The translations under genes were made by a program, and so were the position numbers. The notes beneath the pieces were generated by a model. The model saw nothing but the letters and a program-made list of their open reading frames with translations, was not told the DNA's origin and searched no databases. Of a stretch of 7,536 bases of DNA, positions 1 to 4,683 are shown piece by piece (position 1 is the first letter of the stretch; each line of letters starts with the position of its first letter). The DNA lies in the NCBI GenBank assembly GCA_009778865.1, contig WRFJ01000038.1, positions 1-7,536 on the forward strand, written 5' to 3'. Origin of the DNA: Chloroflexota bacterium (GTDB lineage Bacteria; Chloroflexota; Dehalococcoidia; Dehalococcoidales; WRFJ01).

Positions 1-129
1 AATTATGATTTGGCTACTTACGATGCTGCTGATAAATTTGATCATTCACAAGCCGAAGGTTTTATCCAACTCTTCGGTATGGCTTCACAGTTGCAAGCAC
101 AAATACAGCCGGAGATAAAAGAAAAATGA
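1..129 (+). CDS. argG: Argininosuccinate synthase, C-terminal end (partial)
   Basis: Only the last 42 codons are in the window; the 5' part lies to the left. The reading frame starts at base 1 and ends with TGA at 127-129. The peptide begins NYDLATYDAADKFDHSQAEG and continues into FIQLFGM, which matches the C-terminal tail of ArgG, where a 'DLATY...FDQ..A.GFI.L.G' pattern is common. ArgG condenses citrulline and aspartate with ATP to argininosuccinate in the cytoplasm. The stop overlaps the argH start (ATGA), so the two genes are translationally coupled and make consecutive steps of arginine synthesis. The identification rests on this tail plus the argH neighbour. The catalytic domain is not visible. 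Confidence 0.9.
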   Translation, partial: NYDLATYDAADKFDHSQAEGFIQLFGMASQLQAQIQPEIKEK

Positions 130-1496
130 ATTTAACACGCAGCCGTTTTGGCAAAGAAGCTGATGATTTGGTAATTTTCTATACTTCTTCGCTACCTTTT
201 GACCGTCGTCTATACGCCGAGGACATACAAGGTTCCATGGCTCACGCCAAAATGCTGGCTAAAAGTAATATTATTACCGATGCAGAATATCAGACTTTAC
301 TGATGGGCTTGGAAACCATACGTGAAGAAATAGAAAATAACACTTTTGTATTCAAAAACGAAAGCGAAGATATACATATGGCTATTGAGAGCCGTTTATT
401 TGAAATAATAGGCAATGTAGCCGGCAAACTGCATACTGCCCGTTCACGTAACGACCAAATAGCTTTAGATATGCGTTTATACACAAAAAAATATTTAAAT
501 GAACTGATGTATTTGCTCTCCGAAGTGCAAAAAGCCCTAGTGCAAAAAGCTGAGGAAAACAAAACACTTATTATGCCAGGATATACTCATTTGCAAAGTG
601 CCCAGCCAGTGCTTTTTGCCCATCATATGCTGGCTTATTTTAATATGTTTAAACGGGACTACGAGCGCTTTGCTGATGCTCTAAAACGTACCGACGTCAT
701 GCCTTTGGGCTCCGGTGCCCTAGCCGGCACAACTTATAATACAGATAGAGAATTTTTAACTAAAGAGCTTGGTTTCGAAAAAGTCTCCAAGAACAGTATG
801 GACAGTGTTTCCGATAGAGATTTCATTTTAGAAACACTGTCTGCTGCTGCTATTTGTATGATGCATTTTTCCCGACTTTCCGAAGAAATTATCCTGTGGT
901 CATCTTTAGAATTTAGCTTTATAACTTTAGACGATGCCTATGCTACCGGTTCTTCAATAATGCCACAAAAGAAAAATCCAGATGTGGCCGAGTTAGCTAA
1001 AGGCAAGACCGGTCGTGTGTACGGTGCTTTGATGCAGATGCTTACTGTTATGAAAGGCTTACCGCTAACATATGGACGCGATATGCAAGAAGATAAAGAA
1101 TGTTATTTTGATGCCTTAGATACCTTAACTATAACTATGCGTGTATATTCGGGTATGATATCCACTATGAAATTAAAAAGCGACAGAATAGCTGCTGCTA
1201 TAGGACAAGGCTATATACTGGCTACCGACATGGCCGATGCTTTAGTAAGAAAAGGTCTATCTTTTAGGGAGGCACATAAAGCTGTAGGTTTGCTTACAGT
1301 TTACGCTGCCGAAAATAACCTGACCTTTACCCAAGTGCCGATGGAAAAATATCTGGAGATATCTCCGCTTTTTGACGAAAACATCAAAAATATCACAGTT
1401 GAGCAGGCTGTTGAAAACCGTAACCAAACCGGGGGTACTTCTTTTGCTCAAGTAGAAAAACAAATTTCAGCAGCCAAGAAAGCTCTGGGTATTTAA
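126..1496 (+). CDS. argH: Argininosuccinate lyase
   Basis: This cytoplasmic lyase splits argininosuccinate into arginine and fumarate, the last step of arginine synthesis. The 456-residue length is normal for the family. Family landmarks visible are ARSRNDQ at residues 105-111, GYTHLQSAQP with His155 (the conserved active-site histidine region), and the fumarase/aspartase superfamily signature GSSIMPQKKNPD at 275-286, whose serine is on the mobile catalytic loop. The ATG at 126 overlaps the argG stop as ATGA. A GGAG at 111-114, inside the argG end, can serve as ribosome binding site (11-nt spacing). The N-terminus starts directly with the usual 'SRF..E.D' block, supporting this start. No broken or missing motif was seen. 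A palindromic terminator begins 3 nt after the stop. Confidence 0.97.
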   Translation: MNLTRSRFGKEADDLVIFYTSSLPFDRRLYAEDIQGSMAHAKMLAKSNIITDAEYQTLLMGLETIREEIENNTFVFKNESEDIHMAIESRLFEIIGNVAGKLHTARSRNDQIALDMRLYTKKYLNELMYLLSEVQKALVQKAEENKTLIMPGYTHLQSAQPVLFAHHMLAYFNMFKRDYERFADALKRTDVMPLGSGALAGTTYNTDREFLTKELGFEKVSKNSMDSVSDRDFILETLSAAAICMMHFSRLSEEIILWSSLEFSFITLDDAYATGSSIMPQKKNPDVAELAKGKTGRVYGALMQMLTVMKGLPLTYGRDMQEDKECYFDALDTLTITMRVYSGMISTMKLKSDRIAAAIGQGYILATDMADALVRKGLSFREAHKAVGLLTVYAAENNLTFTQVPMEKYLEISPLFDENIKNITVEQAVENRNQTGGTSFAQVEKQISAAKKALGI

Positions 1497-1499
1497 ACA

Positions 1500-1526
1500 A
1501 AAGAACAGAGAATTTCTCTGTTCTTT
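1500..1526. terminator. Shared bidirectional terminator between argH and rpmB
   Basis: AAAGAACAGAGAA (1500-1512) is followed by one base and then its exact reverse complement TTCTCTGTTCTTT (1514-1526), giving a hairpin of about 11-12 bp with a tiny loop. It lies between two converging genes, 3 nt after the argH stop and 31 nt after the rpmB stop as read on the minus strand. Read on the minus strand the stem continues into TTTTGTTTAAAT, a good T-tract. Read on the plus strand only the stem's own TTCTTT provides T residues. It is therefore probably stronger for rpmB than for argH. The stem is A+T rich apart from its central part. Confidence 0.8.
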
Positions 1527-1557
1527 AGATGAGACTTTAAAAAATTAAATGATAAAA

Positions 1558-1746
1558 TTATCCCTCTTGGACAATTTTATTGTAGGTACGTAAACATCTA
1601 GTACACATAGTAGTACGTACTTTACGGCTACCAACATTGACCGACACCGGATGAATGTTGGGGCGGGAAATTTTGGCTGTGTGACGTTTGGAGTGCGACA
1701 CGTTATGACCAAACATGGGCGTTTTACCACAACACTGGCATTTCAT
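1558..1746 (-). CDS. rpmB: 50S ribosomal protein L28 (bL28), zinc-type
   Basis: This 62-residue basic protein of the large ribosomal subunit is full length for bL28. It shows the family pattern near the N-terminus, CGK.P.FG.NVSHS (residues 6-18, followed by KRHT), then a basic middle, and CTRCLRT at 48-54. Cys3 and Cys6 together with Cys48 and Cys51 form two CxxC pairs, as in zinc-binding 'C+' L28 proteins. An extra Cys5 sits between the first pair. The ATG (complement of 1744-1746) is preceded by AAAGGAG (complement of 1758-1764), 11 nt away. The gene is single, converges on argH and diverges from fakA. In Bacillus-type genomes an Asp23/YloU gene usually stands between rpmB and fakA; there is none here. 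Confidence 0.96.
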   Translation of the reverse strand: MKCQCCGKTPMFGHNVSHSKRHTAKISRPNIHPVSVNVGSRKVRTTMCTRCLRTYNKIVQEG

Positions 1747-1757
1747 TATATATTTAA

Positions 1758-1764
1758 CTCCTTT
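1758..1764 (-). promoter_or_regulatory. Shine-Dalgarno site of rpmB, within a small hairpin
   Basis: Read on the minus strand this is AAAGGAG, 11 nt before the rpmB ATG. Its AAAGG pairs with CCTTT (complement of 1773-1777) across an 8-nt loop, so the leader can fold over its own ribosome binding site. The site also overlaps by two bases the -35 hexamer of the fakA promoter on the other strand. The sequence is seen directly; a regulatory use of the hairpin is inference. Confidence 0.6.
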
Positions 1765-1791
1765 GACTACTTAAAGGTTTTTAGATAGAAT
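1763..1791 (+). promoter_or_regulatory. Sigma-A/sigma-70 type promoter of fakA
   Basis: TTGACT (1763-1768) and TAGAAT (1786-1791) are separated by exactly 17 nt; each hexamer differs from consensus at one position. Transcription would begin near 1798, leaving a leader of about 79 nt before the fakA ATG at 1877. The promoter lies inside the leader of the divergent gene rpmB. The pairing of two near-consensus boxes at ideal spacing is seen directly; activity is inferred. Confidence 0.7.
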
Positions 1792-1793
1792 TC

Positions 1794-1823
1794 CAACAGA
1801 AATTAATGTTACCACATCTGTTG
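1794..1823. repeat. Inverted repeat CAACAGA / TCTGTTG over the rpmB -10 box
   Basis: A perfect 7-bp inverted repeat: CAACAGA at 1794-1800 and TCTGTTG at 1817-1823. The half-site centres are 23 bp apart, about two helical turns. It is centred in the rpmB -10 box and covers both predicted start sites. Its symmetry and placement resemble an operator for a dimeric regulator, but no regulator is encoded in the window. A 7-bp repeat in AT-rich DNA may also be chance. Confidence 0.35.
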
Positions 1824-1835
1824 TTCTCTTATCAA
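1806..1835 (-). promoter_or_regulatory. Promoter of rpmB (extended -10)
   Basis: On the minus strand TTGATA (complement of 1830-1835) and TAACAT (complement of 1806-1811) are separated by 18 nt. The -10 box is preceded by TGG, an extended -10 TGn motif. The start site would fall near 1799, giving rpmB a leader of about 53 nt. This promoter and the fakA promoter point toward each other with start sites practically at the same base, so polymerase leaving one must cross the other. Confidence 0.6.
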
Positions 1836-1861
1836 GAAAGACACGGTATTTAATAAGAGAG
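1824..1861 (+). promoter_or_regulatory. Leader hairpin covering the fakA ribosome binding site
   Basis: TCTCTTAT (1825-1832) is the exact complement of ATAAGAGA (1853-1860), with one more U-G pair possible at 1824/1861 and a 20-nt loop. The right arm contains most of the purine-rich AAGAGAGG (1855-1862), the only good Shine-Dalgarno match upstream of the fakA ATG at 1877 (GAGG lies 14 nt from the ATG). Folding would hide the site, so this is a candidate translational control element. The pairing is seen; regulation is inferred. Confidence 0.45.
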
Positions 1862-1876
1862 GAAAAATTAAGAAAG

Positions 1877-3532
1877 ATGGCTGAATACAGGACGATCGGC
1901 GGCAAAGAATTTCGCGATATGTTGGCTGCTTCTTGCAACTGGCTAAAGAAAAGTGCCGATGATATAAACAACTTAAATGTCTTCCCGGTACCAGATGGTG
2001 ATACCGGCACCAACATGAGTATGACTTATAAAAGCGGTACAGAAGAGGCCTTGGCCGTGGACAGCGATAATATCTATTTAGTGGCTAAAGCTATGGCGCA
2101 CGGTGCTTTGCTTGGCGCCCGCGGCAACAGCGGAGTTATTTTATCGCAGTTCTGGAACGGCTTTGCCAAATCTTTAGAAAATAAAGAATATATGAACAGT
2201 TGCGATTATGCTGATGCTCTGACGGTGGCTTCTGCCAAGGCCTATAGCGGTATTGCTAATCCAGTGGAAGGCACTATGCTGACGGTAATGCGTGACGCTG
2301 CTTCTGGCGCCCAAAAGGCTGCCGAAGAAATGAGCGACTCGTACCAAGATATAATTAAGGTAGCAGCAACAGCCGTAGATTATGCTCGTGACAGTGTTTC
2401 CAATACCCCTAATTTACTTAAAGTACTGCGCGAAGCCGGTGTGGTAGACAGCGGTGGCCAAGGCATATATACCATTTTGGAAGCTATTTTGCTTTTCCTG
2501 CGCGGCGAAGAAGATATAATGCAATATCGTAAATCACGTGTTATTGCTTCCACCGCTCCTTCCGGCAGCATTATAAGTCTCGAAAAGACCCTTTCTAAAG
2601 AAGATGAAGATCCTTTTGGTTATTGCACCGAGTTTTTGGTGCGTGGTGAAGATATGGATGTAGACAAGATTCGCAAAAAGCTGGAGAAAAAAGGTGAGTC
2701 TTTAATTGTGGTGGGCGACGAAACTACCGTACGTATCCACATCCATACCTTAAATCCAGGTGAGATTTTGGAATATGCCTGTTCTTTAGGCACTATGCAT
2801 AATATAGGTATCCACAATATGGATGAACAAAGTCAACGTTTTGAAGCTAAGAAAAAAGATGATATTTTACAAAATGTCAACATAGCTGTCATAGCAGTAT
2901 GCGCCGGCAAAGGTCTAAATGAGGTATTTACTTCTCTGGGTGCCGTTAAAGTCATTGAAGGCGGTCAAACTATGAACCCTTCCACTAAAGATTTCATAGA
3001 TGCTATTAACAAAATTCAATCACAAAATATCATTATTTTGCCTAATAATAAAAATATTATTATGGCCGCTGAACAAGTTAAAAGTCTAACCGATAAAAAT
3101 ATCTTTGTGGTTCCTACGCGTACCATTCCTCAAGGCATAGCTGCTCTGCTGGCTTTTGACTATAACGCTCAAGTTGAAGAAAATACTAAACTCATGACCG
3201 AAGCTACTAAAAATGTTAAGACAGTGGAAATAACACGCGCTTCCCGTTCCACAAACATTAACGGCCTAGATATCAAAAAAAAGCAGGCCATAGGTTTAAT
3301 AGACGGTAATTTGCTGGCGGTATCCGACAATGCCAGTGGAGTAATGGCCGATGTATTAAATCAAATCAATATAGATGACTATGAAGTAGCTACTTTATAC
3401 TATGGCGAAGATATAACGGCTGAGCAATCAGAAATTACCGCTGAAGAAATCCGCGCTGCTCACAACAATATTGAAGTAGAAGTAATTTTCGGCGGCCAGC
3501 CGCATTATGACTATATTGTTGCCGTAGAATAA
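1877..3532 (+). CDS. fakA: Fatty acid kinase catalytic subunit FakA (DhaL/YloV family)
   Basis: FakA phosphorylates a fatty acid carried by a DegV/FakB protein, using ATP, to give acyl-phosphate in the cytoplasm. The 551-residue length is normal. The N-terminal DhaL kinase domain (about 1-205) has NVFPVPDGDTGTNMS, with Asp40 and Asp42 in the Mg-binding position, then GARGNSGVILSQFW (80-93), NPVEGTMLTVMRDA (128-141) and VVDSGGQGI (189-197). A linker is followed by a middle domain (about 240-330) with FGYCTEF and VRIHIH. Cys250, His288 and His290 match the family's zinc-site pattern. The C-terminal part (about 334-551) is the DegV-like EDD-fold domain of the family. The start at 1877 gives the usual N-terminus about 34 residues before NVFPVPDGD. 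Its own promoter and a Shine-Dalgarno-masking leader lie upstream. A DegV/FakB gene follows after 180 nt, which supports the function. The older 'dihydroxyacetone kinase' label would be misleading. Confidence 0.93.
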   Translation: MAEYRTIGGKEFRDMLAASCNWLKKSADDINNLNVFPVPDGDTGTNMSMTYKSGTEEALAVDSDNIYLVAKAMAHGALLGARGNSGVILSQFWNGFAKSLENKEYMNSCDYADALTVASAKAYSGIANPVEGTMLTVMRDAASGAQKAAEEMSDSYQDIIKVAATAVDYARDSVSNTPNLLKVLREAGVVDSGGQGIYTILEAILLFLRGEEDIMQYRKSRVIASTAPSGSIISLEKTLSKEDEDPFGYCTEFLVRGEDMDVDKIRKKLEKKGESLIVVGDETTVRIHIHTLNPGEILEYACSLGTMHNIGIHNMDEQSQRFEAKKKDDILQNVNIAVIAVCAGKGLNEVFTSLGAVKVIEGGQTMNPSTKDFIDAINKIQSQNIIILPNNKNIIMAAEQVKSLTDKNIFVVPTRTIPQGIAALLAFDYNAQVEENTKLMTEATKNVKTVEITRASRSTNINGLDIKKKQAIGLIDGNLLAVSDNASGVMADVLNQINIDDYEVATLYYGEDITAEQSEITAEEIRAAHNNIEVEVIFGGQPHYDYIVAVE

Positions 3533-3550
3533 ACTTTCTTTATTTAATAT

Positions 3551-3564
3551 CTGTTACACAACAG
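3551..3564 (+). other. Small hairpin after fakA
   Basis: CTGTT-ACAC-AACAG forms a perfect 5-bp stem with a 4-nt loop, 18 nt after the fakA stop. No T-tract follows, so it is probably not an efficient intrinsic terminator, and read-through from fakA into the next gene is likely. Confidence 0.3.
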
Positions 3565-3566
3565 TC

Positions 3567-3620
3567 TTGTGCGCAAAAACTGTATAATTTCATAAAAATA
3601 CTTTAAAGCATAGCGCACAA
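3567..3620. repeat. Long-loop inverted repeat TTGTGCGC / GCGCACAA in the fakA-degV spacer
   Basis: TTGTGCGC (3567-3574) and its exact complement GCGCACAA (3613-3620) are separated by 38 AT-rich bases that contain a perfect TATAAT (3583-3588). The arms are notably GC-rich against an AT-rich spacer. It could be an RNA stem or a pair of protein-binding half-sites flanking a promoter. No known riboswitch class was recognised. Confidence 0.45.
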
Positions 3621-3633
3621 ATCAAGGAGTTCG

Positions 3634-3642
3634 TGCTAGAAT
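3634..3642 (+). promoter_or_regulatory. Candidate extended -10 promoter for the degV-family gene
   Basis: TGCTAGAAT is a TGn-extended -10 box, 71 nt before the start at 3713. No convincing -35 hexamer lies 16-18 nt upstream, and a second possible -10 (TATAAT, 3583-3588) also lacks a good -35. An internal promoter is therefore possible but not established; the gene may depend on transcription from fakA. Confidence 0.3.
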
Positions 3643-3712
3643 AAATAAGCTAAACGTATTAAGCAGTGCTAGGTGTTTTGTTGTAAAAAACAAATAGGAA
3701 AAGACAAAAATA

Positions 3713-4675
3713 ATGACTAATAAACTTAAAATAGCCATAGTAACTGACAGCACTTCTGATATTACCTTTGAAATGGCTGACGAGATAGGTATATTTATCG
3801 CACCTTTATATGTACAGATAGACGATAAGAGTTACACTGATGGCATAGATATAACTCATGATGAGGTATTTGAGCATTTGCATTCGGGATCTTATCCCAA
3901 AACGGCTCAACCTACACCGGCTAAGTTTATGGAGATTTTCCAAAAAGCTTTGCAACAAGCTGAATATATTATTGCCATCAACATCAGTCATCATTTGTCA
4001 GGTACCATATCAGCAGCCAAACTGGCTGCTGAGCATTTGCAGTTGGGCCCTGATAAGATTACCATTATAGATTCTTATTGTGTAAGTACGGGTTTATCCG
4101 CTTTAGTCATGCAAGCAGTTGCTATGTCAAAAGAAGATTATTCGGTTGAAGAAATAACGCAAACAATAAACACTATTATTAAGCGCATGCGTATGTACGC
4201 TACTTTTGATACATTTAAATATATATTGGCTGGCGGACGTTTAGGTAAGGTAGGCGAAGTAGTAGCCGGGGTTATACCAGTGCGACCAGTTATTACCCTT
4301 AAAGATGGTAAAATAGTCATGGCTGGTTTTTGTCGCACTCGCAGAAATTCTATAGAAAAAATGTATAACTATATCAAAGAAACTTATGAGAAAGGTAATC
4401 TGACCGGGCGTATAGGTATTTTATACGGCAAAGAATATGATGAGGCTTCAAAACTCAAGCAAGATTTGGAAAACCTAACACAAAATCAACATGAAGTATT
4501 CATGACTCAAATAGGTCCGGCTTTGGGCGTGCATGGCGGTCCGCAGACTTTAGGGATATTTTTCGAAGATACTGAACTTGAAGTTTTGGATAAAAATACC
4601 GGTGAGCAACGTTTAGGTGGGTTATCTATTCCAAAAATACGCTTACCTTTCGGCAAAAATAAAAATATCCAATAA
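3713..4675 (+). CDS. DegV/FakB-family fatty-acid-binding protein
   Basis: DegV/FakB proteins bind one fatty acid in a deep pocket and hand its carboxylate to FakA for phosphorylation. Visible family motifs are IVTDSTSD (9-16), KTAQPTP (63-69, the TSQP-type block with Ala in place of Ser), HHLSGTISAA (93-102), GGRLGK (174-179) and IGPALGVHGGP (267-277). The serine in SGT and the His274 region correspond to the family's fatty-acid carboxylate site. At 320 residues it is some 30-40 longer than most DegV proteins; the excess is a basic tail (about 286-320) after the usual end. AGGAA at 3696-3700 lies 12 nt before the ATG. The location just after fakA suggests it is that kinase's partner. Which fatty acid it prefers cannot be told from sequence, so no numbered fakB symbol is given. 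Confidence 0.92.
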   Translation: MTNKLKIAIVTDSTSDITFEMADEIGIFIAPLYVQIDDKSYTDGIDITHDEVFEHLHSGSYPKTAQPTPAKFMEIFQKALQQAEYIIAINISHHLSGTISAAKLAAEHLQLGPDKITIIDSYCVSTGLSALVMQAVAMSKEDYSVEEITQTINTIIKRMRMYATFDTFKYILAGGRLGKVGEVVAGVIPVRPVITLKDGKIVMAGFCRTRRNSIEKMYNYIKETYEKGNLTGRIGILYGKEYDEASKLKQDLENLTQNQHEVFMTQIGPALGVHGGPQTLGIFFEDTELEVLDKNTGEQRLGGLSIPKIRLPFGKNKNIQ

Positions 4676-4683
4676 TACAGTCT

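Noticed and set aside
1558..1746. Five cysteines in L28 as a sign of an unusual metal site
   Set aside because: Two CxxC pairs are the ordinary zinc form of L28; the extra Cys5 alone is not evidence for another function.
1771..2016. Minus-strand open frame across the fakA start
   Set aside because: It covers the fakA promoter, leader and DhaL motif in antisense and resembles nothing; it is a shadow of fakA.
3674..3694. TTTGTT...AACAAA hairpin just before the degV-family ribosome binding site
   Set aside because: It is only six A/T-dominated pairs and does not include the AGGAA site; likely a by-product of base composition.
3533..3712. Known riboswitch or T-box upstream of the degV-family gene
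   Set aside because: No recognisable conserved core of a familiar riboswitch class and no terminator/antiterminator pair could be seen.
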